Below, in pieces: positions 43,554 through 52,599 of a stretch of DNA of 64,000 bases. Made by a program: the position numbers and the translations under genes. The notes below the pieces were generated by a model that was not told the origin of the DNA, searched no databases, and saw nothing but the letters and a program-made list of their open reading frames with translations. Within the stretch, counting starts at the first letter, position 1. Each line of letters begins with the position of its first letter. This stretch comes from an uncultured Alphaproteobacteria bacterium (GTDB taxonomy: Bacteria; Pseudomonadota; Alphaproteobacteria; HIMB59; GCA-002718135), in the NCBI GenBank assembly GCA_902560725.1, contig CACEMR010000003.1, positions 32,403 to 96,402 on the forward strand, written 5' to 3'.

Positions 43554-44660
43554 TTACATAATGACATCGTGAACATTACTTTCGCGTGCTCCTGCTTTAG
43601 AAATAAACACAAATTTACAATTGCCCTGCATTTTCTTAATCGTTTTATGACCTGTGTAACCCATAGAAGACTTTAAACCACCAACAAGCTGATAAGCTAC
43701 ATCTTCTATTTTACCTTTATATGGAACCATCCCTTCCACACCTTCTGCTACTAATTTTTTTGCATTCTTTGTTTCTTCTTGTGAGTATCGATCAAAAGAT
43801 CCTTTTTGCATTGCTCCTACAGAACCCATACCTCTATATGATTTAAATTTTTTACCTTTGATAGTTAACAATTTGCCTGGTGACTCTTCAGTGCCTGCAA
43901 ATAAAGAGCCTATCATGCAAGCACTTGCGCCACCTGCTATAGCTTTTGCAATATCACCTGATGTTTTTATTCCTCCATCAGCAATCACTGGAATTTTAAA
44001 TTTTTTTGCAACTTGAAATGTATCCATCACAGCTGAGAGTTGAGGAATACCAACACCAGTCACAACCCTTGTTGTACAAATTGATCCTGGTCCAATACCT
44101 ACTTTAATAGCATCAACACCAGCACTAATTAAATCTGATGCAGCTTTTTTAGTAGCAATGTTTCCAACAATAAGAGGCGTTTTTTTTAAAACTTTTTTTG
44201 CTTTTTCAATAAACTTTAAAGTCGTTTTTGTGTGTGCATGAGCAACATCAATAAAGACTATATCAACACCAACTTTTAATAATTCTAATAGTCGTAAGTA
44301 AGCATTATTTTCAACACCTATTGCAGCTCCTACCGCAATCTGTTTGCTAGAATTAATTACAGCATTTTGAAATTTCTTTATATTAACTTTAAAGTTATGA
44401 ACTTTGTTAACTTCATTTGCTTGGTTATCAATCGGCATATTACGGTGAATAACACCTAGACCACCATTAAGTGCTAGATTGATTGCCATCTTGTTCTCTG
44501 TCACAGTATCCATAGCAGCGGAGAGTATTGGAATATGTAATTTGACTTTTCCAATGGTAATCGATGTATCTACGTCTTTTGGTTTTATCTCAGAATACGC
44601 TGGTGAGAGCAGAACATCATCAAAAGTAACGGAATAATTGGTATTTATCTGGTAGGCCAT
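43554..44660 (-). CDS. guaB: IMP dehydrogenase lacking the CBS domains
   Basis: Oxidises IMP to XMP, the first step to GMP. The barrel core is intact: [14 protein letters not shown] at the start, catalytic Cys195 in [20 protein letters not shown], and the flap with [10 protein letters not shown] and GSFDRYSQ. This favours IMP dehydrogenase over GMP reductase. At 368 residues it is about 120 shorter than the usual enzyme. The Bateman (CBS pair) module normally inserted near residue 95-100 is absent; the chain runs from [11 protein letters not shown] directly into [10 protein letters not shown]. Nucleotide-controlled regulation through that module is therefore lost. Confidence 0.93.
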   Translation of the reverse strand: MAYQINTNYSVTFDDVLLSPAYSEIKPKDVDTSITIGKVKLHIPILSAAMDTVTENKMAINLALNGGLGVIHRNMPIDNQANEVNKVHNFKVNIKKFQNAVINSSKQIAVGAAIGVENNAYLRLLELLKVGVDIVFIDVAHAHTKTTLKFIEKAKKVLKKTPLIVGNIATKKAASDLISAGVDAIKVGIGPGSICTTRVVTGVGIPQLSAVMDTFQVAKKFKIPVIADGGIKTSGDIAKAIAGGASACMIGSLFAGTEESPGKLLTIKGKKFKSYRGMGSVGAMQKGSFDRYSQEETKNAKKLVAEGVEGMVPYKGKIEDVAYQLVGGLKSSMGYTGHKTIKKMQGNCKFVFISKAGARESNVHDVIM

Positions 44661-44763
44661 TTCTGAATTTATAAATTTTTTCTCGATTTGTTAAGCAAAT
44701 AGTGCAAAATTATAAATTAAAAATAATTCTTATTTTTTTTTTTAAATACAGTTATAAATAATT

Positions 44764-45651
44764 GTGCGATTAATAACTCTCCTATTTGTCCTTTTATTTT
44801 CTACAAATTTGTTTGCTGGTGATGAACAAAAAGTAAAACAAGGATTAGTTGAAAGATTTACCTCTGGATTATCTGAAGCTGTAGAAAACATATTAGATGG
44901 TGAAGGCGATACACAAGTTCGTATTGATATGGGTGAGGATTATAAACCTGAATTCTCTATTGTTACAGTAAGACCAATAGCAATACATCACAGTGTAGAT
45001 GCAACATTTATCCAGTTACAATTAAGTGATCACAAAATAAGAGGTGATAGTAGATTAGCGGGAAATATTGGTGTTGGATACAGAAAATTATCAGATAGTA
45101 AAAATTCTATGACAGGTGCAAATTTTTTCTTTGATTATGATGAAAAAGGAAATGCAAGAGCTAGTGTTGGAGTAGAACTAAGATCATCTGCTTTTGATGT
45201 CTTAGGTAATTACTATTCTGGAATTAGTGGTGCCAAAACCGTTGGAGATTATACAGAAAGAACTCTTGATGGATATGATTTAAGTATTGTTGGTCAAGTT
45301 CCATATATTCCATGGGTTAATGTAATTGGCAATTCTTATAATTGGAAAGCTGAAAAGAATTCTAAAGATTCTAAAGGTGAAAAAATTAGTTTAGAAATGG
45401 CACTAACACCAAATTTAATAGCAGAAGTAGGTTTTGACGATAATAATATTTCTGGAACTGATAACTTTGCAAAAATAACTTTTATTTATCCACCAAGACA
45501 AACACCAACTGCGTCAACAGATTTTGTTAGTGAAAAAGCATTTGTCCAATTCGATATGAGTACAGAGTTACTTAGTATTGTTAGAAGGAGTAATAAACAA
45601 ACCATTGAGTCAGAAGGCACTGGCGTAGTAATAACAAGGTTAGTTGAATGA
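44764..45651 (+). CDS. Inverse-autotransporter beta-barrel protein without passenger
   Basis: A 295-residue exported protein with a GTG start and a signal peptide ending NLFA. Its core matches the beta-barrel domain of intimin/invasin proteins: NIGVGYRKLSDSKNSMTGANFFFDYD, GVELRSSAFDVLGNYYSGISG, ERTLDGYDLSIVGQVPYIPWVN. Such barrels sit in the outer membrane and normally export a C-terminal passenger of Ig-like repeats. Here only about 60 residues follow the barrel. The next gene, a secreted protein, overlaps by 4 bases and may be the partner. The family match is from memory of the pattern. Confidence 0.8.
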   Translation: MRLITLLFVLLFSTNLFAGDEQKVKQGLVERFTSGLSEAVENILDGEGDTQVRIDMGEDYKPEFSIVTVRPIAIHHSVDATFIQLQLSDHKIRGDSRLAGNIGVGYRKLSDSKNSMTGANFFFDYDEKGNARASVGVELRSSAFDVLGNYYSGISGAKTVGDYTERTLDGYDLSIVGQVPYIPWVNVIGNSYNWKAEKNSKDSKGEKISLEMALTPNLIAEVGFDDNNISGTDNFAKITFIYPPRQTPTASTDFVSEKAFVQFDMSTELLSIVRRSNKQTIESEGTGVVITRLVE

Positions 45652-46442
45652 AAATTATAATATCACTTATGTCAGTATTATTTTGTCTTAATTTTTCTTT
45701 TCAAGCTTTTGCAGAACTTGGTGAAGCAACAGTTTATAAAGTTACATTAACAAAAATAGAATTGTGCACCGCAGCCCCACTTGCTGATAAAACTGACACA
45801 ACTTGCACAGGTACTGCAACAGTTGGAACTGGGAATAAAACTTTTGATGTTGCTTCTGTAACAGCTGGATCAGAGGTAGGATCATTTGTTTCAACTTCTG
45901 GACTTCCTATTGGCACTACTTTTACCCATGTTAAACCAACTTTATCTAGAGAATTTACAATGAAAGGTTATGTAGAAGCAGACAGTAATTGTTGGTGCAG
46001 AACGGAGTCAGATTCTACTTATAACTCAACGACTGGTAAATATAAGTCTTTGCAGTATGGAGTATGTGAAACTAGTGAAGCAGATGCTGCAGCTAATGCA
46101 GAAGAAAATGTATTTTATTTACAGACAGATACAACTGGAGGTGGAACAACTATTTGTGCAAATGCAGCTTGTGATAGTGGATCGAATCAAACAACTAATT
46201 ATACAAAAGATATATCAAGTTTAAGTGGCAAATACGGGTTAGCAATGGATAACCCTGATGTTAATACTGATACTTTTACCCAAATTTATAATTTAGAATC
46301 TAGTTACACTGTTGGATTAATAGCTCCTAAAATTGATATTGGCTTTGGAACATCCACAAGTCTTTATGCTAGTGAGTGGACGGATGGATCTTGTTATCTT
46401 GATGCGTATTATGTAAAATCAACTACGACTATCACTGAATAA
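45648..46442 (+). CDS. Secreted Cys-rich protein of unknown function, paired with the barrel
   Basis: A 264-residue protein with a signal peptide ending QAFA, then a Thr/Ser-rich, beta-rich chain with nine Cys after the signal (CTAAP, TTCTG, NCWCR, GVCET, ICANAACD, SCYLD). It has no lipobox and no membrane helix. Low charge and many Thr/Gly suggest an extracellular or surface protein stabilised by disulfides. Its ATG overlaps the barrel gene stop, so the two are made together. I do not recognise the family. It could be a separate passenger or a surface subunit. Confidence 0.75.
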   Translation: MKIIISLMSVLFCLNFSFQAFAELGEATVYKVTLTKIELCTAAPLADKTDTTCTGTATVGTGNKTFDVASVTAGSEVGSFVSTSGLPIGTTFTHVKPTLSREFTMKGYVEADSNCWCRTESDSTYNSTTGKYKSLQYGVCETSEADAAANAEENVFYLQTDTTGGGTTICANAACDSGSNQTTNYTKDISSLSGKYGLAMDNPDVNTDTFTQIYNLESSYTVGLIAPKIDIGFGTSTSLYASEWTDGSCYLDAYYVKSTTTITE

Positions 46443-46448
46443 ATTTCT

Positions 46449-46928
46449 CTAAATTTTATATTCAAAATTTTGTGTTGTTGGGTTAATTTTAATTAACCTT
46501 GCGCCATTTCTAATGTGATAGTGTGTTGCAACTGGTGTTAAAGGTGAAATTGTTATTATACTCTCAAACTGCTCTTTTGACTTAATATACTTTTGTAATT
46601 CTTTCATTATTTTTTTACCCGCCCCTTTTTTAAAAGACCATAAGGTATACGCAATGGGAATAGATGCTTTATCTTCATCTGTACTCATAAGATCCATTTC
46701 TTTGATTGTTGCAGGTATTTCATTGGTAAAAGCAAAGCAGGCGATACCTTCAATATTATCTTTATATTTTAAACCAAATATTTTTCTTCCCTTTGATGTA
46801 CGAAACTCACTATCTAGTTCTGGACGTACTGGATCATCATTTGGATTAATACTATCTAGTTCTACTAGTTCAGTTTTTTTGATCCAACTAAAGAAATCAA
46901 ATTCGTATTTGTATTTGCCAATTTGCAT
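46449..46928 (-). CDS. GNAT-like acetyltransferase, tentative
   Basis: A 159-residue cytoplasmic protein. Features that suggest a GNAT fold are a central strand IEGIACFAF, then IAYTLWSFKKGAGKKIMKELQKYI (a motif-A-like acetyl-CoA loop before a helix), ITISPLTP and the end HYHIRNGARLIKINPTTQNFEYKI. I recall similar proteins in marine phages and bacteria, but I cannot name the family with certainty. It is convergent with the Cys-rich gene. Confidence 0.55.
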   Translation of the reverse strand: MQIGKYKYEFDFFSWIKKTELVELDSINPNDDPVRPELDSEFRTSKGRKIFGLKYKDNIEGIACFAFTNEIPATIKEMDLMSTDEDKASIPIAYTLWSFKKGAGKKIMKELQKYIKSKEQFESIITISPLTPVATHYHIRNGARLIKINPTTQNFEYKI

Positions 46929-47051
46929 TTTTAAGTAGTTGGAGCTTTATAATATTTGTAAAATAAAGATAGTTAATTATTTGATACTTAAGTCTTTTGC
47001 TAAATACTATATTATCAAATTTTAATAATATAAAATCTAACATCATTTAAA

Positions 47052-48365
47052 ATGTCGTCAAAATCGTCCATCCAAAATATTTTTAAATTATCCATCCCTA
47101 TTTTCTTTGCCAACTTAGTCATTCCTTTAGTGGCTATTGTGGATACAGGCTTAATGGGGAACCTTGATAATTCTAGTTATTTGGTTGCAACAAGTATTGC
47201 GGCAAGCGTTTTCTCCATTCTGTTTGGAAGTTTTGGTTTTTTGCGGTCCGGAACAGTTGGTATGGTGGCACAAGCAGATGGTTCTAATGACTATGACGAG
47301 ATTATAAATATTTTTTTACGAAACATTGCGTTTGTTATTATTATTTCTTTTTTATTAATTGTTTTACAAGGATATATCTTCCAATTTTCTTTATCTGTAT
47401 TTGAATTATCATCTGAAACAAAAAAATATTTTAAAGATTATTTTTATTTTCGTATTTATTCCACTTTTGGTGAGCTTACTATTTTTGTTATTACTGGTTT
47501 ATTTATTGGCTTACAAAAAACAAAAACATCGAGCGTTATTGTTGGTTTTTATTCAATTTCAAATATAATCTTTAGTTTAGTTTTTGTTTTATATTTTAAT
47601 TTAAATGTTTTAGGGGTTGCATTAGGTACTCTAGTTGCCTCAACACTGACAACTATTATTTTTTTATTCTATACATTTGTTGCTTTAAGCAAATATACAA
47701 AACTAGAGTTTAGTATCGTTAAAATTTTTAATGTAAATAAAGTAAAAAATATTTTTAATATTAATGTAAATATATTTATTCGATCACTTCTTCTTGCATT
47801 TTCTTTTTTATATTTTACTTATCTTGGTAATTCTATCAGTGAAGAGACAGTAGCTGCAAATACCATTTTGCTAAATTTTATAATGTTATCCGCTTATATT
47901 CTTGATGCTTATGCTTTCTCAACAGAAGGGATTATTGGATATTCTATTGGTTCTAAAAATAAACAATTATTAAGAGATGTTATTAAAAATTCCTTTATCT
48001 TAAGTACAGCATCCGGTTTGGTTATATGTGTAATTTTTTTCTTTAGTAAAAATTATTTCATTATTGCCATGACAGATTTACCTGACATTCGAGAGATCAG
48101 TTTTTTGTTCTCCTACTGGGTGGTCATCATTCCTTTTGCAGCTTCTTTTTGTTTTCAATTTGATGGTATTTTTGTTGGCGCTTCCCAAACAGCAGAACTA
48201 CGGAATGCCATGATCGTCTCTGTTGCAATTTATATTGTTGTTTCTTTCTTTTTAATAGCAAGTTTTGGGAATACTGGATTATGGCTATCTCTCTGCCTTT
48301 TCTTTATTGCAAGAGCACTTACTTTATTTGTCTACATGCCGAAAATTTATCAGCGTGTCACATAA
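47052..48365 (+). CDS. MATE-family efflux transporter (DinF-like)
   Basis: A 437-residue inner-membrane protein with twelve predicted helices in two halves. The start has LSIPIFFANLVIPLVAIVDTGLMGNLDNSSYLVATSIA, the classic MATE helix 1 and loop, and GSFGFLRSGTVGMVAQADG follows. DinF-like MATE proteins export toxic compounds using a sodium or proton gradient. It is convergent with ccrM, with 7 bases between. Confidence 0.93.
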   Translation: MSSKSSIQNIFKLSIPIFFANLVIPLVAIVDTGLMGNLDNSSYLVATSIAASVFSILFGSFGFLRSGTVGMVAQADGSNDYDEIINIFLRNIAFVIIISFLLIVLQGYIFQFSLSVFELSSETKKYFKDYFYFRIYSTFGELTIFVITGLFIGLQKTKTSSVIVGFYSISNIIFSLVFVLYFNLNVLGVALGTLVASTLTTIIFLFYTFVALSKYTKLEFSIVKIFNVNKVKNIFNINVNIFIRSLLLAFSFLYFTYLGNSISEETVAANTILLNFIMLSAYILDAYAFSTEGIIGYSIGSKNKQLLRDVIKNSFILSTASGLVICVIFFFSKNYFIIAMTDLPDIREISFLFSYWVVIIPFAASFCFQFDGIFVGASQTAELRNAMIVSVAIYIVVSFFLIASFGNTGLWLSLCLFFIARALTLFVYMPKIYQRVT

Positions 48366-48372
48366 AAAAATA

Positions 48373-49443
48373 CTAGTTTAGTTTATCTTTACGGTAATTA
48401 GATCGTATTTCATCTAGTAGGATTGATTTAGATTTATCCTTCACATGCCAAAAATCCCATCCATTGCAACTTGGCAGGCCTTGCATTTTTGCTCCCATTT
48501 GATGAATAGAGCCTGATAAATCTTTTATTTTAAGCGTTCCATCAATGCTAACTGTTGCTTTAAAGCGCTCTTTTTTATCTGTTAATACTGCACCCGGTGG
48601 AATAATTCCTTGCTCCACTAATTCACCAAAAGGAACCTTCGGTAATTCTTTTCTACTTTTTGCAATAGTTACAACATCTTCTTCAAGTACTTTTGTTTTC
48701 TTTAATCGTTCTTTTGAAAGTTTGACGTAATCTTTATCTTTTTCTATACCGATAAAGTTACGCTGTAATTTTTTTGCCACAACTGCTGTTGTCCCACTTC
48801 CTGAAAATGGATCAAGAACAAGATCACCTTTATTAGTAGAAGCAAGTAAAATTCTGTAGAGGAGAGCTTCTGGTTTTTGAGTTGGATGTGATCGTTTATT
48901 ATTATTTTTTCTTAGTCTTTCTTTTCCAGAACAAATAGGAATATACCAATCACTTCTCATTTGTTTTCCTTCATTTAATTCTTTTAAGTTTTGATAATTA
49001 AAAGTGTATTTAGTTTTCCGTGAAGTTGTACACCAAAGTAGTGTTTCATGCGCATTGGTAAATCTTGTACCACGAAAGTTAGGCATCGGATTTGTTTTAT
49101 GCCAGATAATATCATTTAATATCCAAAGACCTTTATTTTGTATCGACGATCCAACACGAAGAATATTATGATAGCTTCCAATTACCCAAAGAGCCCCACC
49201 TTTTTTTAATATTCTAGTACATTGATTAAGCCATTCGTTTGTAAAAGTATCATATTCTTTGTATGTACTAAATTTATCCCAATCTTGTGTCACTGCTTCA
49301 ACTGTTGTCTGATCAGGACGGTATAAAGTATCTTTTAATTGAAGGTTGTAGGGTGGATCAGCAAAAATTAGATCTACAGAATGATCATTAATTTTCTCCA
49401 TCTCCTGAATAGAGTCACCTAAAATAATTTGATTTTTCTTCAT
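48373..49443 (-). CDS. ccrM: Cell-cycle DNA adenine methyltransferase CcrM (GANTC)
   Basis: Methylates adenine in GANTC and is a cell-cycle regulator in alphaproteobacteria. The 356 residues are in beta-class order: D29-P-P-Y32 in [10 protein letters not shown] near the start, then [17 protein letters not shown] later. The C-terminal DNA-binding domain specific to CcrM ends with [26 protein letters not shown]. Many GANTC sites occur in intergenic regions of the window, including three directly upstream of this gene. It is downstream of rnhB, a conserved neighbour. Confidence 0.96.
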   Translation of the reverse strand: MKKNQIILGDSIQEMEKINDHSVDLIFADPPYNLQLKDTLYRPDQTTVEAVTQDWDKFSTYKEYDTFTNEWLNQCTRILKKGGALWVIGSYHNILRVGSSIQNKGLWILNDIIWHKTNPMPNFRGTRFTNAHETLLWCTTSRKTKYTFNYQNLKELNEGKQMRSDWYIPICSGKERLRKNNNKRSHPTQKPEALLYRILLASTNKGDLVLDPFSGSGTTAVVAKKLQRNFIGIEKDKDYVKLSKERLKKTKVLEEDVVTIAKSRKELPKVPFGELVEQGIIPPGAVLTDKKERFKATVSIDGTLKIKDLSGSIHQMGAKMQGLPSCNGWDFWHVKDKSKSILLDEIRSNYRKDKLN

Positions 49444-49455
49444 ATGTCCAAAAAA

Positions 49456-49509
49456 GAATCTTTAAGGACTTATGGAATCAGGTCAATCTAGTTATCAACA
49501 GTCAGAATC
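49456..49509 (-). promoter_or_regulatory. Three GANTC sites in the ccrM promoter region
   Basis: GAATC occurs at 49456-49460, 49475-49479 and 49505-49509, that is 13, 32 and 62 bases upstream of the ccrM start. In Caulobacter, methylation sites in the ccrM leader and promoter are part of its control. Three sites in 54 bases is far denser than the roughly one per 360 expected from base composition, so autoregulation by methylation is likely here too. Confidence 0.6.
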
Positions 49510-49554
49510 TTTTTATAGGGATAAGCCAAATTAATTTGATTAAATAAAAAAAAA

Positions 49555-49570
49555 GGGGCCCTAAGGCCCC
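49555..49570 (-). terminator. Intrinsic terminator after rnhB (minus strand)
   Basis: The stem GGGGCC (49555-49560) and GGCCCC (49565-49570) has a 4-base loop. On the minus strand it is followed by nine T and then ATTTA (complement of 49541-49554). It would end the slt-moaB-rnhB transcript before the ccrM promoter, so that ccrM is transcribed on its own. This is one of the clearest terminators in the window. Confidence 0.85.
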
Positions 49571-49659
49571 AAAATTATTCATCAGTTGGGAGGAATGATG
49601 AAATTAATTATTTATAAATAATGAATAAAAGTATCCTTTTAAAGCATAATATAATGATA

Positions 49660-49686
49660 TTTAATATGCATTTAATGCATGTTAAA
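49660..49686. repeat. Imperfect inverted repeat at the rnhB 3' end
   Basis: TTTAA-T-ATGCAT (49660-49671) and ATGCAT-G-TTAAA (49675-49686) surround a 3-base loop, with one mismatch. It begins one base past the rnhB stop on the minus strand. It shares 13 bases (TTAATATGCATTT) with the inverted repeat at 9032-9058. The two may belong to one family of 3' end hairpins. Confidence 0.5.
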
Positions 49687-49687
49687 A

Positions 49688-50323
49688 TTAATACTTTATA
49701 ATATTATTTTTCAATAAAGATTTTATTGGTTCGAACGATTTTCGATGAAGATTTGTTACCCCATTTTTATTTATAGCATCGATATGTTTTTTAGTTCCAT
49801 AGCCTGCATTTTGTTTCCATCCATAAATTTCGAATTTATTGTTATAAATACTCATTAGTCGATCCCTATATACCTTAGCAATAATAGATGCTGCAGCAAT
49901 TGATATAGATTTTTTATCTCCAGCAATAATAGATCTCTCATTTATATTTTCATATTCTAGTGAAAAATTTCCATCAATGATTATCGAAATATTTTTCTCT
50001 TCAAATTTATCTATTACTCTTTTCATTGATAATTTAGTTGCTTCTAAAATATTTAATTCATCAATTTCCTTAACTGTTGCTAGACCTAAATAGAATTTCA
50101 TTAATTTTTCTTTTTGTAGTTTTGTAAAATATGAAACTAATTCTTTTCTTCGCTTCGCGGATAGTTTTTTTGAGTCTGTAATCGGGATAGGTGAAGATAT
50201 TTTATCATAATCATAAAATATACAACCACAACTTACAACTGGGCCTGCTAGTGGTCCTCTACCTACTTCATCTAAACCTAAAACAAGTCCTTTAAATGAT
50301 TGCTCTATAGAAAAATCAGTCAC
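49688..50323 (-). CDS. rnhB: Ribonuclease HII
   Basis: Removes RNA primers and misplaced ribonucleotides. The 211 residues begin with the catalytic motif VLGLDEVGRGPLAGPVV, followed by DSKKLSAKRRKEL and the second acidic set in IIDGNFSLEY and AASIIAKVYRDRLM. The first base overlaps the moaB stop region by one base. moaB-rnhB-ccrM on one strand is a common alphaproteobacterial order. Confidence 0.97.
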   Translation of the reverse strand: MTDFSIEQSFKGLVLGLDEVGRGPLAGPVVSCGCIFYDYDKISSPIPITDSKKLSAKRRKELVSYFTKLQKEKLMKFYLGLATVKEIDELNILEATKLSMKRVIDKFEEKNISIIIDGNFSLEYENINERSIIAGDKKSISIAAASIIAKVYRDRLMSIYNNKFEIYGWKQNAGYGTKKHIDAINKNGVTNLHRKSFEPIKSLLKNNIIKY

Positions 50324-50850
50324 TATTTTTCATTAAGACGTGGCATTATTTCTACAAAATTGCAGGGTTTATGACGAATATCTAATTGGTATTTCAGGAT
50401 CTCATCCCATCCATCTTTACATGCACCTGTAGATCCTGGAAGACAAAAAACATAAGTGCTATTAATTAGTGCTGCTACTGCGCGTGACTGAATTGCCGAA
50501 GTTCCAATTTTATTGAAACTTACTTGACGAAATAGTTCACCAAAACCATCAATATGTTTATTTGCTATTTCTTTAACCGCTTCGGGTGTTGTATCTCTCC
50601 CTGTTAATCCAGTTCCACCAGTTGTGATAATACAATCTATTTCTTTTTGTTTTGACATTGACTCTAATGTTTCTTTAATTTGAGAAACATCATCAGGAAT
50701 AATTGTTCTTTTAATCATATGATGACCAGCTTCATTAATACGCTTTTCCAGAGTATCACCAGACGTATCATTTTCTAGGGTACGAGAATCTGAAATTGTA
50801 ATAACTGCAATGTTAATTGCAACAAAATCTATTGAAGTATCTATTGGCAT
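50323..50850 (-). CDS. moaB: Molybdenum cofactor biosynthesis protein MoaB
   Basis: A 175-residue MogA/MoaB-fold protein that may adenylylate molybdopterin. It has ITISDSRTLENDTSGDTL, the signature TTGGTGLTGRDTTPEAVKEI and LPGSTGACKDGWDEIL. No other molybdenum cofactor genes are in the window. It sits between slt and rnhB. Confidence 0.94.
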   Translation of the reverse strand: MPIDTSIDFVAINIAVITISDSRTLENDTSGDTLEKRINEAGHHMIKRTIIPDDVSQIKETLESMSKQKEIDCIITTGGTGLTGRDTTPEAVKEIANKHIDGFGELFRQVSFNKIGTSAIQSRAVAALINSTYVFCLPGSTGACKDGWDEILKYQLDIRHKPCNFVEIMPRLNEK

Positions 50851-50856
50851 AACATA

Positions 50857-52599
50857 TTAATAAAGTGGATCATTACCATTAGCTAGCATTTTAAGTGAGC
50901 GCATTTCTTTATTATTTTTGTTTTGGTAAATCCAATATTTTGTTAATATTTTTTCAATGAACCACCTTGTTTCTCTTGATGGTATACTTTCCATGAAAAA
51001 GAGGGGATCACCTAAATAATTTGTTTCTTTCTTCCATTTTTGAAGATTACCTGGTCCTCCATTATATGCTGCTGCTAAAAAAATTAAATTTCTTGAGACT
51101 ACTTCTAGATCAAGAAGATAAGTAATATATTCCTGCCCTACTTCTAAATTTATTTCAGGATTTTTTAAAATATTGCTGTTATTTCTTTTTACATCTTTGC
51201 TTTTAGTAATAAATTTTGCTGTAGATGGTAGAACTTGCATGAGTCCCAAGGCACCATCTTTGCTTTTAGCTTTAATATTAAACATAGATTCTTGATGCAT
51301 GAATGCGTGTAATAATTCTTTTTCTAATTTGAAACCATCACGAGGTTTCCAAACGCTTGTGGGATAATAAAGATGTATAGGTACATCCATACCAAATTGT
51401 TCAAGTTTATTAACAATTTTTAGTTGTGTGTAAGCTAAATCAAAATTTTCAGCGATGCTAATTGACTCTTTTGCAATTTCTTTATTTAAAATAGAGTTTA
51501 GATGAACTATTTCCTTTTCTAATTCATCTGCGAAACCAACTTGAATAAGTGACTGCAATCTTCTACCTGCAGGAAGATTAAGTAATTTACTATTATTCTT
51601 ATTTAGTACTGCTCTTTGATCCCATTCAATTTTATTTTTTACACCTAAAATCTCAAGTGCTAACATACCATAAAAACTGTTAGGATTATTTGATGCTCTT
51701 TTGAGCCAAAAATTAATATCATCATAACGTCCTAATTTTGCATAGGATCTTGCAGTCCAAAAGCTCCCTGATGTCTGATGCCAAGCATCATCCTTTAAAC
51801 TAATAGAAAATAATGAAAAGTAATTTGCTGCATCTTCATATTTTTCTAATCGCCATGAACAAAGGCCTGCTGTCCACGCCGCGTAAGGAACATACTGTGC
51901 TGAATTAACTAGAGCTTCTGAAGCATACTTAATTGCTAATTTATTTTTATCAGCTAGAAAATAACCTTTAGCAATTAATTCTTTTTGTTGATCAATTTCT
52001 ACTTGATCTAATAATAGATTCACATCACGTTGACTAAGTAATTCTAAAGCTCCGGTTGGCCATCCACGATTAACTCTTGATTTAATTCCATTAATTAATT
52101 TCTTTTTTTCAGCTCTTTGGCCACTTGATAGTTTATTTGAACTTTTATATTTATTTTTCTTAACAACATTTACTGTTTCAGACTCTATTCCTAATGGAAG
52201 AACAGGTTTTGTTGGGCTTTTGTAACCAGGGGGCATTCTTCGTATCGCTAATTTATATATTCTTTTAGCTTGTGGATGATCATTATATTTCTTTAACCAA
52301 TAATATAATTCTAAATATTTGGACGTATAACAATTTGGATGAAGAAATTTTTGGGCATAAATATGACCCAGTAAAGTTTTATTTTGTATTTTTAATATAT
52401 ATCTATTTGCACTTTTCCATTTACATTGCTCTTGGAATAAATATGCCTGCTGGTAGTTGTGAACATCTTCTTCACTTAATATTTTTGATGAAAAAATATT
52501 ATTATACTTTTTTGATATATCAATTTGAAAACCAAAAGCTTTAAATGAAAAAAAAAATAAAAAAATAGAAATTAAAGTGTATAAACTAATTCTTTTCAT
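50857..52599 (-). CDS. slt: Soluble lytic murein transglycosylase
   Basis: Periplasmic peptidoglycan-cleaving enzyme, 580 residues. It has an N-terminal signal sequence (ending FKAFGF), a long helical superhelix made of TPR-like repeats, and a C-terminal Slt domain with the catalytic Glu in HAFMHQESMFNIKAKSKDGALGLMQVLPSTA and the typical AAAYNGGPGNLQKW. It overlaps the upstream uracil-DNA glycosylase gene by 14 bases. Confidence 0.95.
   Translation of the reverse strand: MKRISLYTLISIFLFFFSFKAFGFQIDISKKYNNIFSSKILSEEDVHNYQQAYLFQEQCKWKSANRYILKIQNKTLLGHIYAQKFLHPNCYTSKYLELYYWLKKYNDHPQAKRIYKLAIRRMPPGYKSPTKPVLPLGIESETVNVVKKNKYKSSNKLSSGQRAEKKKLINGIKSRVNRGWPTGALELLSQRDVNLLLDQVEIDQQKELIAKGYFLADKNKLAIKYASEALVNSAQYVPYAAWTAGLCSWRLEKYEDAANYFSLFSISLKDDAWHQTSGSFWTARSYAKLGRYDDINFWLKRASNNPNSFYGMLALEILGVKNKIEWDQRAVLNKNNSKLLNLPAGRRLQSLIQVGFADELEKEIVHLNSILNKEIAKESISIAENFDLAYTQLKIVNKLEQFGMDVPIHLYYPTSVWKPRDGFKLEKELLHAFMHQESMFNIKAKSKDGALGLMQVLPSTAKFITKSKDVKRNNSNILKNPEINLEVGQEYITYLLDLEVVSRNLIFLAAAYNGGPGNLQKWKKETNYLGDPLFFMESIPSRETRWFIEKILTKYWIYQNKNNKEMRSLKMLANGNDPLY

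Noticed and set aside
49598-49621. Seven-residue frame MKLIIYK after a good GGGAGGA site
   Set aside because: It lies on the opposite strand to all transcripts expected here and has no downstream gene to attenuate. The ribosome-site match is probably chance.
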